Below the pieces are notes generated by a model. The model was given only the letters and a program-made list of their open reading frames with translations, was not told the origin of the DNA and searched no databases. A stretch of DNA of 64,000 nt. Origin: Cyanobacteriota bacterium (lineage in GTDB: Bacteria; Cyanobacteriota; Cyanobacteriia; PCC-6307; Cyanobiaceae). Location of the stretch: contig JAPLIC010000016.1 of assembly GCA_026389315.1 (NCBI GenBank), positions 1 to 64,000 on the forward strand. Direction: 5' to 3'. The translations under genes and the position numbers were made by a program. This document shows positions 1 through 7,939 of this stretch, piece after piece (the first letter of the stretch is position 1; the number at the start of each line of letters is the position of its first letter).

Positions 1-79
1 TTTGTTGGTTGTGCTCCAAACAGGGTCACAGACCGGCCCACCCATTGCAACAGCAGAGAACTGATGGAGGCGAACCGTC

Positions 80-100
80 AGCCCCGGCTACGCCGGGGCT
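80..100. terminator. GC-rich hairpin
   Basis: A perfect inverted repeat with 9-nt arms (80-88 and 92-100) and a TAC loop. It has the stem of an intrinsic terminator, but no T tract follows on either strand, so a terminator role is only possible. Confidence 0.4.
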
Positions 101-195
101 GCTCCTCCTGAGTTACACCACTCCACGGGACGCTGCTTCCACTGGCACACCGGTAGACTGGATGCTGGAGAAATTCATGATGCTCTTCCTACAGT

Positions 196-615
196 ATGCA
201 GAGATTCACGAAAGACCTCCTCAGCGCAAGCTGCAAACTTGGGAGATCTATTGCATACCATGAAATTAGACTAATCTTTCTTGTTGGAGTTGCCGCTGCC
301 ATGTTGGCTTCGGCAACTCCAGCGCAGGCTCAGAATTTAAAATCTTCTAGCTGCTGGGAAATGACATCTTCTAAGCCATTCTCGGGTGGCAAGCCCGCGC
401 ACGGCTTCAAATGGCGTCTGCTCGGAGGCTGCACCGTAACCGTTCAGACTGATGGGCTTCCCTCAGCACTTTGGATTACCGAAACGAAGGAAACGATCCC
501 GATTACGAACTTTACTTGGCTTAAGCCTTATCAGAACCCCACCGGAATGACGCTGGCTGGCTCGTGGATGAACAGCACAGGCACTCGCGCCATTTTTGCC
601 ATCAAGACATGGTGA
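196..615 (+). CDS. small secreted hypothetical protein
   Basis: A 139-residue protein that I do not recognise. After about 25 N-terminal residues there is a hydrophobic stretch (LIFLVGVAAAMLASA, about residues 27-41) ending in ATPAQAQ, which looks like a signal peptide with an A-x-A cleavage site near residue 46. The mature part is about 93 residues with two cysteines, near residues 53 and 75, that could form a disulfide. It is therefore probably periplasmic or secreted. The start at 196 is the only ATG upstream of the signal segment; the ATG at 301 lies inside it and would destroy it. No operon partner is evident. Confidence 0.5.
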   Translation: MQRFTKDLLSASCKLGRSIAYHEIRLIFLVGVAAAMLASATPAQAQNLKSSSCWEMTSSKPFSGGKPAHGFKWRLLGGCTVTVQTDGLPSALWITETKETIPITNFTWLKPYQNPTGMTLAGSWMNSTGTRAIFAIKTW

Positions 616-1028
616 ACCGATGAACCGCCTATTGAATGTATTCCTTCGCAGCCCACCGGAGCCAGTTCCTGCTAACAGGTCTTAGACGGATCCGCATAAT
701 ATCCCCTTCTCCGGCGATTTGGCCGCATAAAAGCGGGAGGCAAACGGCAAGCACCCGTGAGATCGCTTGCGATGACAAGCAATTCACGCAAGTCGGAAGC
801 AATCCGGGTTTGATGGGAGGATCCGCCTATAAGGGTTCGCCATGCTACAAATGGCCAGGAGGGCAGGTCGTGTTCAGGGACTAAAGTTCAGCACATGCGT
901 CTGTAAATCATCGTGATTTCTGATGTCATTTAAGCCATAAAGTTGTCTCGGCAAAAGGGTCCGAAACGAACATCGAAACCGGTGATGGTGTCATGTTCTG
1001 CTGACTCTAGCGAAGAGTAACCTTCCAA
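616..1028. other. stretch without a convincing gene
   Basis: This stretch holds an 82-codon reading frame on the plus strand (636-884), which encodes a product of no recognised family with odd composition. It may be a remnant related to the secreted protein just upstream. The rest is lower in GC than the surroundings and shows no promoter or repeat that I can defend. Confidence 0.3.
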
Positions 1029-1124
1029 TTAGTCGAACAAGTTCTTCACAGGAACGCGCGTGCCCGAAAAGCAGAGCGCTCCGCTCATGATTTCATCGTC
1101 TCGCCTGACGAGTGCAGGGTCCAT
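1029..1124 (-). pseudogene. DUF433 antitoxin relic with in-frame stop
   Basis: Reading leftward from the ATG at 1124 gives 31 codons containing IMSGALCFSGTRVPVKNLFD, the core of DUF433 (VapB45-like antitoxins, whose usual partner is a DUF5615 PIN-like toxin). A TAA at 1029-1031 follows. Reading through the stop continues as LEGYSSLE, matching the next part of the family (LEGGxSLEEF), after which similarity is lost. The gene is therefore cut by a nonsense change and truncated. No DUF5615 partner is visible nearby. Confidence 0.5.
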
Positions 1125-1240
1125 ACGCACCTCGAATTTCTCAACTCTAGAGCGTGGGGCACCGCAGATCTGCTTTTTGAGGCCAAGTCAATATAAGCAA
1201 AACCTCTCGCAAGACCTGCCCCTGATTGTCTCCTGAGCCC

Positions 1241-1304
1241 TTGAGCGCCGGCTTGGCATCCCCGAAGACCATGGCTGTCTGGTGCAATTCGAACAGGTCA
1301 TGCC
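1241..1304 (-). pseudogene. duplicate relic of the pntB 3' end
   Basis: About 64 bp that align without gaps to the intact pntB 3' end at 3810-3873, with roughly ten mismatches by eye. Translated leftward it reads LFELHQTAMVFGDAKPALKG against LFERPQTAMVFGDAKAVLNG of PntB. It has the same orientation as pntB and lies at the far side of the intervening TA genes, so it appears to mark the distal border of an insert beside pntB. The alignment is clear, but which copy is original is inference. Confidence 0.75.
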
Positions 1305-1328
1305 TCAGGCCTCTGCGGTTCTGATCCC

Positions 1329-1808
1329 TCACCCGCCTGGCTGGAAAGAAGGGAGGGCACGAAGGGGGAGGAACAACCGCTCCGGGCGGCCAGGCAAAGG
1401 CTTGAAGCCCATCGCGGCGTAGAAGCGATGCAGACGAGTTTGGACCTCTTCCCCGCCCTCTGCCGTCACATCCAAGAGCAACAGCCGCACACCCAGGATC
1501 TGCCCCACCCGCTGGCACTGCAACAGCGCATCCACCAGCAGAATGCGGCCCAATCCCTGCCCCTGATGCCTTTGGTCAACGGCGAGGTGGCTGAGGAATA
1601 CAGCGGGAATCAGGTTGGAGCGCGGTGGCCGGGGGGCGGCCTCCGCAGGCAGATCGGCTGTGCCAATGGCATGGGCATTGATGGCATCGCGCTTCTGGCA
1701 TCGTGCCGTGCGACGCAAAAAATTGGCCTGACCGGCGCTGCCGCAGCGGAAATCTTTGCTGTCGTGCCGGCCGGAGTCAAAGGCCTCAATCCGATAGCGC
1801 TCCAGATC
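1329..1808 (-). pseudogene. TacT-like GNAT toxin, internally deleted
   Basis: A GNAT acetyltransferase of the TacT toxin type, which acetylates the amino group of charged tRNAs. Visible family blocks are FDSGRHDSKDFRCG and FLRRTARCQKRD near the N-terminus, and HLAVDQRHQGQGLGR, the acetyl-CoA pyrophosphate-binding motif, in the C-terminal half. Between these blocks about 20-25 residues are missing that in relatives form two beta strands and the YYTLS motif, so the fold is probably broken. There is no ATG at the right place: the frame is open upstream, and the natural start probably overlapped the end of the DUF1778 gene (1807), so the 5' limit given is approximate. Compare the intact paralogous pair at 53653-54440. 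Confidence 0.65.
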
Positions 1809-2061
1809 AGGAGCGCACGACCCGGTTCTGATGCAGCTGCCAGGCCTCCAGCAGCGCCGGGGTTGGTTTGGACGCTTTGTCGAGGGCAGCGAGCAGGACC
1901 TGGTGGTCGCCCTGATGGAGCAGGGTCTGCTGCGTGCTACATAGCAATTCCTGGGCGCGGGCATAGGCCGACATCACCACGAAGGCGGAGGCTTCAATCC
2001 CCATCATGTCAGCGGCGGCCTCGATGCTGGCCTTCACCGAGGGCTTGGTGCGCTGGTCCAT
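1807..2061 (-). CDS. DUF1778 antitoxin (TacA-like)
   Basis: An 84-residue DUF1778 ribbon-helix-helix antitoxin. The stretch MDQRTKPSVKASIEAAADMM at the N-terminus and the following SAFVVMSAYARAQELL helix fit the DNA-binding half. The C-terminal part, rich in small helices (LLAALDKASKPTPALLEAW), fits the toxin-wrapping tail. I chose the ATG at 2061 over the upstream 2115 because the family begins close to this segment. It directly precedes and abuts the TacT-like toxin relic. With that toxin damaged, this antitoxin may now be an orphan. Confidence 0.7.
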   Translation of the reverse strand: MDQRTKPSVKASIEAAADMMGIEASAFVVMSAYARAQELLCSTQQTLLHQGDHQVLLAALDKASKPTPALLEAWQLHQNRVVRS

Positions 2062-2163
2062 CCGGGCCGTGCGGGGCTCATCGACGTACAGCCGTAGGTG
2101 GCCCCACGTCTGCACGGGGTGACCGTGCTGGTTCCGGTCGGTGCCTTATATCCGCCCGTTACA

Positions 2164-2412
2164 ATGCACCTGGATTACCATGCCAGCATCCGCCCCAGAG
2201 GCGAGGTGGTGTTGACCCGATCTACAAGCCCCGAAGGCCTTGAAGCAGACGACCCAGTGCTCGGTGAGTTCCTAGGCTTCCTGGCTATCGACATAGCAAG
2301 CCATCCCGAGCGCCTGCAGGCCGTGGATGAGGGACTGGTCGACCGGCTCCAGTCACTGGTCGGTGGCATCGAAGTCGATCTCGATGCGGCCCTGTCGGCG
2401 GATGAAGCATGA
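2164..2412 (+). pseudogene. prlF: PrlF-like antitoxin, N-terminus lost
   Basis: The readable part matches the C-terminal two thirds of PrlF, antitoxin of the YhaV RNase. YHASIRPRGEVVLTR is the last strand of the AbrB/SpoVT domain, then DDPVLGEFLGFLAIDI, PERLQAVDEGLVDRLQSLV and VDLDAALSADE give the toxin-binding helix region. The first 25-30 residues of the swapped-hairpin DNA-binding domain are missing; the sequence upstream does not encode them in any frame. The ATG at 2164 is the nearest start. It overlaps the yhaV start by 4 nt (ATGA), which keeps the family's gene order. Confidence 0.65.
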
Positions 2413-2760
2413 GTGCGGCCTGGGCCCGATCCCTGATCGTTCATGGTTGGACGGTTTTCGCCCAGCCACTCTTCCTCAATCGTCAAGTTGGCCTTCGACG
2501 TCATCCGTCAAGACACGACCCATCCGGAGTTCCGCCAAGTCGCCACTTTGGGTGCCGATCACAAGCACTGTTTTCGGGCGAAGTTCTTCCAGCAGTACCG
2601 GCTCTTATTCCGCTACCACGCAGCTAGCCAGCTGATCGTGTTCGCCTGGGTCAATGACGAGAACAGCAAGCGCGCCTACGGCAGCAGCGACGACGCCTTT
2701 CGGGTGTTCCGCAAGATGCTGGAGGTCGGCCTGGCTAGAACCAAAAGCCCAAACCTGCTG
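2409..2760 (+). pseudogene. yhaV: YhaV-type RNase toxin, frameshifted and deleted
   Basis: A ribosome-dependent RNase toxin of the YhaV family (RelE superfamily), now broken. The frame starting at 2409 gives VHGWTVFAQPLFLNRQ, the family N-terminus. The family then continues in another frame from about 2487 as KLAFDVIRQDTTHPEFRQ, FRAKFFQQYRLLFRY and FAWVNDENSKRAYGSSDDA. About 30 residues that normally lie between these blocks are absent, so there is a deletion with a frameshift. Homology fades near 2745, where the frame runs into the antisense of the next gene. Both partners of this PrlF-YhaV pair are therefore defective. Confidence 0.7.
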
Positions 2761-2765
2761 GTTGA

Positions 2766-3317
2766 TCATGGCGACGAGCTTGACATCGTCCGCAGGAGAT
2801 TGATTTCCTCCATGGGCATCCCTTCGTTCCTGGCCCAGCTGGTAATTTCTTCCCAATTCACGGGGTGGCTTCGGCACACCAGTACGGCCTGATCCCAGCA
2901 CTGACGATCATTCCAGTGCAGATAGGCTGCCAATCTGTCGATCACACAAAGGATTGGCGTGATAATACGCAGGGATCCATAGGGCGTTTCAAGCAAAGGA
3001 ATCGCCCGATGATCAACCTCTCTGGCACCAAAGCCAAGTGGTCCGGCGGGAAACTCGACCAGCCAAGCGGTGAGTGGATGCTCAAACAGCCGCTTGGACG
3101 AACTCTGGCGAAAGCCCAGTGGAGCAATCGCGTCGTGCAGCCTTCTGGCATCAGCTGATGTCACGAAATCCAGGTCGTGACTCATGTATTGATTCTTGCT
3201 ATAGATCGATACCGCGCCTCCTCCAGATAGGGTGGCGATGATTCCAGCCGCCTCAAGAGCTTCGCTGATCAACACGGCCAATTCCTCAAGAGTGGTGGCC
3301 CCATTGATCTCAGCCAT
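2766..3317 (-). CDS. nucleotidyltransferase-like protein of a TA-like pair
   Basis: A 183-residue protein with a nucleotidyltransferase signature: GGGAVSIYSKNQYMSHDLDF, where the GG motif is followed by a D-x-D pair, as in AbiEii/MenT-like and MNT-fold enzymes. The C-terminal half contains YLHWNDRQCWDQA, often seen in this small family. The gene overlaps the end of the upstream winged-helix gene by 8 nt, so the two are one operon. By context it is probably the toxin or effector half of a TA-like module. Its substrate is unknown. Confidence 0.6.
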   Translation of the reverse strand: MAEINGATTLEELAVLISEALEAAGIIATLSGGGAVSIYSKNQYMSHDLDFVTSADARRLHDAIAPLGFRQSSSKRLFEHPLTAWLVEFPAGPLGFGAREVDHRAIPLLETPYGSLRIITPILCVIDRLAAYLHWNDRQCWDQAVLVCRSHPVNWEEITSWARNEGMPMEEINLLRTMSSSSP

Positions 3318-3660
3318 GGCTCACCAGGGCCTTGCCCGTCTGCCTCGGTCGTTGGCGCTGGCGGAAGTAATTCTGCAGCTGATCGTCAGGCAGAAGCTTG
3401 AGTTCAGCTTCCAGCAGTTGCCTTAGGTTGCGAACGGTTTGGTTGCGCTCATTGAAGGAAAACAGCCGGATATTACCCACCAATCGGCTCACCAGTACTC
3501 CTTCTTCTTCCAGGCGTTTCAATTGCCGCTGGGTCATGTTCAACCCAAAACCAAAGGTTTTGGCAATCCGCAAGGCATGGCCTTCTCCGTAGCACTGCAA
3601 AAACAGCAGCACCCAGGCGGCGGTGCGATTGCCGAAAATCGCTTCGAGCACAGGGTTCAT
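3310..3660 (-). CDS. winged-helix regulator (antitoxin-like)
   Basis: About 116 residues beginning MNPVLEAIFGNRTA. Helices with LLFLQCYGEGHALRIAKTFG and MTQRQLKRLEEEGVLVSRLV form a winged helix-turn-helix of the ArsR-like type, followed by a basic wing and a helical tail. The upstream ATG at 3684 falls inside a palindrome, so I prefer the ATG at 3660. It is co-transcribed with the nucleotidyltransferase and plausibly represses its own promoter through the palindrome immediately upstream. Confidence 0.65.
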   Translation of the reverse strand: MNPVLEAIFGNRTAAWVLLFLQCYGEGHALRIAKTFGFGLNMTQRQLKRLEEEGVLVSRLVGNIRLFSFNERNQTVRNLRQLLEAELKLLPDDQLQNYFRQRQRPRQTGKALVSHG

Positions 3661-3678
3661 GGAGAAACCAACAGCAAA

Positions 3679-3735
3679 CCCCATTGCGGGGTCGTTCGAC
3701 TCCGCAATGGGGTCATGCTACCCCTATTCGGGGTG
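3679..3735. promoter_or_regulatory. palindromic operator upstream of the winged-helix gene
   Basis: There is a perfect inverted repeat with 11-nt arms, CCCCATTGCGG at 3679-3689 and CCGCAATGGGG at 3702-3712, with a 12-nt spacer. A second small inverted repeat follows (ACCCCTATTCGGGGT). They sit directly upstream of the winged-helix start, where an autorepressor would bind, and also at the border to pntB, so a terminator role for pntB is an alternative. Confidence 0.5.
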
Positions 3736-3751
3736 ACATTGTGTCCCCCCC

Positions 3752-5179
3752 TCAGGCCGTCACCTTCACCTTGCCGACGCCCATGCTGCGCAGCTCGGAA
3801 AGCAGGCCGTTGAGCACCGCCTTGGCATCGCCGAAGACCATGGCGGTCTGGGGTCGCTCGAACAGGGCATTGGAGATGCCGGAGTAGCCGGCGCCGAGGC
3901 TGCGCTTGACCACGAACACCTGGCGGGCCTGGTCCACCTCCAGCACGGGCATGCCGTAGAGGGGGCTGGTGGGGTCGCTCTTGGCGTCGGGATTGACGAC
4001 ATCATTGGCGCCAAGCACGATAACCACATCGGTGCGGGGGAACTCGGGGTTGATGGTGTCCATCTCCAGCAGCTGCTCGTAGGGCACATCGGCCTCGGCC
4101 AGCAGCACATTCATGTGGCCGGGCATGCGACCCGCCACCGGATGGATGGCATAGCTGACCTCAACGCCGTGGTTTTCGAGCAGCTTGGCCAGCTCGCGCA
4201 GGGCGTGCTGGGCTTGGGCCACCGCCAGGCCGTAGCCGGGCACAAACACGACGCGCTCGGCCTGCTCGAGGGCCATGGCGCATTCCTCGGGGCTGCAGCT
4301 GGTGATGCGGCTGTAGCCCGCCTCGCCGCCGGCACCACCGCCACCGCTGAGGGCACTGGCACCGAGGGCACCACCAAACAGCACCGACAACAGCGAGCGG
4401 TTCATGGCCGTGCACATCACCTGGGTGAGGATCAGGCCGGCCGCACCGACCATGGCGCCAGCCACGATCAGCAGCTGGCTGCCGACGACAAAGCCGGCGG
4501 CGGCGGCGGCCACCCCCGAATAGGAATTGAGCAACGAGATGACCACCGGCATGTCGGCGCCGCCGATCGGCAGGGTGACACCCACCCCCAGCAGGCTGGA
4601 GCTGATCACCAGCAACCACAGCGGCAGGCCGGCGGGATCGCCAGGCAGCAGCACGGCCCCCACCAGGGCCGCCACCGCCAGGGAGATGTTGACGACGTGG
4701 CGCAACGAACTCTGGGTCCAGGCGGGGGTGCTGAGCCAGCCCTGCAGCTTGGCCATCGCCACAATCGAGCCGCTGAAGGTGATCGCTCCGACAAACACCG
4801 AAATGGCGATCGACACCAGGGCCACCATGTCGGCGCCGTCGGAATCAAACAGGGCCACACCAACGGCCACCAGCAAGGAGGCCAGACCGCCGCAGCCATT
4901 GAACAGGGCCACCACTTCGGGCATGGCCGTCATCGGCACCCGCAGGGCGGTAACAACGCCGGCCAGGCCACCGGCGGCGGTGCCGGCGGCGATCCACAAC
5001 CAGGCCATCGGCCCCGGACGGATTTCGATCAACAGGCCCAGCACCGCCAGGCCCATGGCCACGGCCGCCAGCTGGTTGGCGCCGCGGGCGGAGCGCACCT
5101 TGGAAAGGCCCTTGATGCCCAGGCCCAGCAGCAGCACCGCCACCAGGTCGATGCCATCGGTCAGTAATTCAGTCGACAT
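3752..5179 (-). CDS. pntB: NAD(P) transhydrogenase subunit beta
   Basis: Beta subunit (475 residues) of the proton-translocating transhydrogenase, which uses the proton gradient to reduce NADP+ with NADH; in cyanobacteria it sits in the thylakoid membrane. The N-terminal half is a series of membrane helices, with conserved runs such as GADMPVVISLLNSYSGVAAA. The C-terminal NADP-binding domain III is seen as VPGYGLAVAQAQHALRELA, VVIVLGANDVVNPDAKSD and VFVVKRSLGAGYSGISN. Full length. Its start overlaps the pntA2 stop by one base (TGATG), so the operon runs pntA1-pntA2-pntB. A diverged fragment of its 3' end lies at 1241-1304. Confidence 0.95.
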   Translation of the reverse strand: MSTELLTDGIDLVAVLLLGLGIKGLSKVRSARGANQLAAVAMGLAVLGLLIEIRPGPMAWLWIAAGTAAGGLAGVVTALRVPMTAMPEVVALFNGCGGLASLLVAVGVALFDSDGADMVALVSIAISVFVGAITFSGSIVAMAKLQGWLSTPAWTQSSLRHVVNISLAVAALVGAVLLPGDPAGLPLWLLVISSSLLGVGVTLPIGGADMPVVISLLNSYSGVAAAAAGFVVGSQLLIVAGAMVGAAGLILTQVMCTAMNRSLLSVLFGGALGASALSGGGGAGGEAGYSRITSCSPEECAMALEQAERVVFVPGYGLAVAQAQHALRELAKLLENHGVEVSYAIHPVAGRMPGHMNVLLAEADVPYEQLLEMDTINPEFPRTDVVIVLGANDVVNPDAKSDPTSPLYGMPVLEVDQARQVFVVKRSLGAGYSGISNALFERPQTAMVFGDAKAVLNGLLSELRSMGVGKVKVTA

Positions 5180-5469
5180 CAGTTGTCTCCCTTGCGGCGG
5201 AACATGGCGAGCATGCGGTCGGTGACCAGGAAGCCACCGACCACGTTGTAAAGGGCGAAGCCCAGGGAAAGGGCGCCGATCAACAGCAGGGCCTGGTTGT
5301 CACCGGCCTTCTGGATAAGCGTGAGCGAAGCCAGCACGGTGATGCCGCTGATGGCGTTGGCGCCGGACATCAGCGGCGTGTGCAGGGTGGGGGGCACCTT
5401 GCCGATCAACTCAAGACCCAGCAGGCTGCCGAGCAGCAACACCCACAGGGCCTGGGAAAAAGCACTCAT
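5179..5469 (-). CDS. pntA2: NAD(P) transhydrogenase alpha subunit, membrane part
   Basis: A 96-residue membrane protein that corresponds to the C-terminal membrane section of PntA in species with an unsplit gene. Helices ALWVLLLGSLLGLELIG, SGANAISGITVLASL and LLIGALSLGFALYNVVGG are visible, with the conserved TPLMSGANAISGI motif. The ATG at 5469 overlaps the pntA1 stop by one base (TGATG), better than the GTG codon just upstream, so the genes are tightly coupled. The split alpha subunit is normal in cyanobacteria. Confidence 0.92.
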   Translation of the reverse strand: MSAFSQALWVLLLGSLLGLELIGKVPPTLHTPLMSGANAISGITVLASLTLIQKAGDNQALLLIGALSLGFALYNVVGGFLVTDRMLAMFRRKGDN

Positions 5470-6635
5470 CACGAACCTCCGTTGCGGGAACCATTGGGAT
5501 AGACGACATCCTCACGCCGGCAGACGCCGCCGTGGGTGAGCAGGCAGCCCGCCAGGATCGGATCCTCGGGATCGAGCCGCAGCCCCTCCTCGGCCAGCAG
5601 GTGCTCGATCAGGGCCGCCACGTTGCGGGCATAAAGGGCACTGGCGTGGTTGGGGACGCTGGAGGGCAGGGCATCAGCACCAATCAATTGCACCCCCCGG
5701 CGCTCGACCGTCTGGCCGGCGACGGTGCCGAAGCAGTTGCCGCCCTGGGCCACCGCCAGATCGACGACCACGGCGCCGGGCCGCATGCCATCAAGCATCT
5801 CCTCGCTGATGAGTCGGGGCGCCGCGCGGCCCGGCACCAGGGCGGTGCAGATCACCATGTCGGCGAGGGCAAGCTGATCGGCCAGCTGCTGGCGTTGGGC
5901 CGCCAGGAAGGCCTCACTGGCGGCCTTGGCATAGCCGCCCTCCTCGGCGGGCTTGTCCTCCAGTTCGGGCGGATCAATGAAGCGGCCCCCCAGGGATTCG
6001 ACCTGCTCTTTGGCGGCGGCACGCACATCAGAGACGTAAACCACACCGCCTAGGCGCTTGGCGGTGGCGATGGCCTGCAGGCCGGCCACACCGGCCCCCA
6101 GCACCAGCACCCGCGAGGGCTGGATGGTGCCGGCGGCCGTCATCAGCATCGGCACATAGCGATCGAGGGCGGCGGCGGCCAGCAGCACCGCCTTGTAGCC
6201 GGCGATGTTGGCCTGAGACGAGAGCACGTCCATGCTCTGGGCGCGGCTGATGCGCGGCAACAGCTCGAGGGCGATGGCCGAGGCCTCGCGGCCGTTGAGG
6301 GTCTCGGCCAGGTCGGTGGCGCCGTAGGGCGAAAGCAGCCCCACCAGCAGGGCGCCCGGCCGCAGGCGTTGCAGGCTTGCGGCCGGTGGCGTCTGCACGC
6401 ACAGCACCCCGTCGGCCTCCTCCCAGGGCAGGCCCTCCTCCGGGCCCAGTTCGGCGCCGACGGCCAAAAAATCATCATCCCGGAACCCAGCCGCCGCACC
6501 GGCCCCCTGCTGCACCTGCACGCTCACGCCCTTGCCCAGCAGGCGGCGGACGGTTTCGGGCGTGGCGGCCACCCGCTTTTCACCGGGGGAGTGCTCCCGC
6601 GGCACCAGAAATCTCACCAAGGATCCACCTGACAC
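5469..6635 (-). CDS. pntA1: NAD(P) transhydrogenase alpha subunit, NAD-binding part
   Basis: A 388-residue soluble domain I, which binds NAD(H) and hands hydride to domain III of PntB. It resembles alanine dehydrogenase. VPREHSPGEKRVAATPE is the family N-terminus; VLVLGAGVAGLQAIATAKRLG is the Rossmann nucleotide loop; RAAAKEQVESLGG follows the second strand. The annotated start is a GTG at 6635 and no nearer ATG gives a complete N-terminus. It is the first gene of the pnt operon; a short non-coding gap (6636-6746) lies upstream and may hold the promoter. Confidence 0.93.
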   Translation of the reverse strand: MSGGSLVRFLVPREHSPGEKRVAATPETVRRLLGKGVSVQVQQGAGAAAGFRDDDFLAVGAELGPEEGLPWEEADGVLCVQTPPAASLQRLRPGALLVGLLSPYGATDLAETLNGREASAIALELLPRISRAQSMDVLSSQANIAGYKAVLLAAAALDRYVPMLMTAAGTIQPSRVLVLGAGVAGLQAIATAKRLGGVVYVSDVRAAAKEQVESLGGRFIDPPELEDKPAEEGGYAKAASEAFLAAQRQQLADQLALADMVICTALVPGRAAPRLISEEMLDGMRPGAVVVDLAVAQGGNCFGTVAGQTVERRGVQLIGADALPSSVPNHASALYARNVAALIEHLLAEEGLRLDPEDPILAGCLLTHGGVCRREDVVYPNGSRNGGS

Positions 6636-6746
6636 AGGCCGAGACCATTAGTAGGGAGGAAGGCCGCCCCCACAAGCAAAACCGCGGCCAATGTGCGGAG
6701 TCGCGCACCGGGGGGAGGTTGGAGCGTGATGAACCGTGCCAAGTGC

Positions 6747-7787
6747 TCAGGCGACTTCTTCCTCCAGCAGCGCCGTTTCCCGCAGCGCCGTTGCATAGGT
6801 CTTCAACCGGGGTGGCAGGGGCCAACGCTGGCTGCGGAGCACGGCATGCAACCGCAGGGTGGCCTCGGGCAGCCTGGCGGTCGCCAGGGCCGGAAAGGCA
6901 TGGTGGGTGCTGTGGTGGGGCAGCCCACCCATCAGCGCATTCAGCCAGGGGCCGCTCGCAACATCACGGCTGGTGGCCAGTTGGCGCAGCCGCCGGGGCA
7001 GAGGGTCTGCCCCGGCGCGGCCCTCTGCCTGCCGCCACAGCCCGTGGTGTTCCACCAGGCCGCGGTACTGCACGACCACACCAATCACCCGTTCCAGGAC
7101 GAGCCAAAACAACGCATAGCGCAGCAGCACCCCCTGACGGATGGCCAAGGCAAGCAAGCACGATTGCAGCAGGATCACCCCTGCGCCATCGAGGCGACGG
7201 GCTCGATCCAGCCGGGGATCCACCGCACGCAGACGCCAGCCTTGGCCGGCAGTGTCGAGGATCAACCCGACGCCACCCAGCAGCAGACAGCGCAGCCCGA
7301 AGGGATGGCGCTGCAGCCAGCGTTCCAGCGGGCTGGCGGGCAGAGGGTCTGCAGGCAGGTGTTGGGTCCGCTCCGGATCGCGCCCGTCCACACCGTTCCA
7401 GCGGTGATGCAGCAGGTGCAACCTGGCGTAGGTGGCAAAAGGCCAGGCCATCGGCCAGCTCAGCAGGCAACCGAGGCCGTACTCCAGCGATCGACTGCCA
7501 AACAACGTGCCATGCACCATCTCGTGGGTGGCGATCAGCAGCAGGGCATAGGCCACCCCTGCCAGCAACACTGCAAGGCAGCCAGCAAAGCCCGCCGGCA
7601 GGAGCCAGTAAGCGGCCGTAGCACCAACCAGCAGCAGCAACAGGCCCAGCAAACGACCAGCCGACCCCAGCCGCTCAACCCGGGTGGCAGGACCATGCAG
7701 ATCGGCCACAGCCTTCACCAACAACCGATCCAACTCCCGGAGCCGCTGCCTGCTGGGCGGAGAGATCGGGTCGTCAGGATGGCCCAT
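6747..7787 (-). CDS. fatty acid desaturase family membrane protein
   Basis: A 346-residue membrane di-iron protein. Three histidine boxes are present: HEMVHG (HxxxH), HLLHH (HxxHH) and HHSTHH (HxxHH), with hydrophobic segments LLGLLLLLVGATAAYWLL and CLAVLLAGVAYALLLIA before the first box. This is the pattern of the desaturase/carotenoid ketolase-hydroxylase superfamily. I cannot assign the substrate: fatty acids, carotenoids and other lipids are all possible, and the box spacing was not compared with each subfamily. It stands alone, with no overlap to pntA1. Confidence 0.75.
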   Translation of the reverse strand: MGHPDDPISPPSRQRLRELDRLLVKAVADLHGPATRVERLGSAGRLLGLLLLLVGATAAYWLLPAGFAGCLAVLLAGVAYALLLIATHEMVHGTLFGSRSLEYGLGCLLSWPMAWPFATYARLHLLHHRWNGVDGRDPERTQHLPADPLPASPLERWLQRHPFGLRCLLLGGVGLILDTAGQGWRLRAVDPRLDRARRLDGAGVILLQSCLLALAIRQGVLLRYALFWLVLERVIGVVVQYRGLVEHHGLWRQAEGRAGADPLPRRLRQLATSRDVASGPWLNALMGGLPHHSTHHAFPALATARLPEATLRLHAVLRSQRWPLPPRLKTYATALRETALLEEEVA

Positions 7788-7939
7788 GACCTGCGCTGAG
7801 CCTGAGAATCAGATCGTAAGCGGAGGATTCGCTGCTGCTCCACGGTCGGCCCGGGGGCGGTCCCTGGCCTGGACCTGCGGGGCCTTGATGTTCATGCCCA
7901 TGGCTTGAGCGGCTTGGCCCGTGGGGCTACCTAGGTTCG

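Noticed and set aside
9-263. 84-codon frame at the left edge
   Set aside because: Runs through a hairpin, has no family features and overlaps the better-supported gene at 196.
4115-5167. 350-codon plus-strand frame over pntB
   Set aside because: Antisense of pntB; His/Gln/Gly-rich composition typical of a shadow frame in GC-rich coding DNA.
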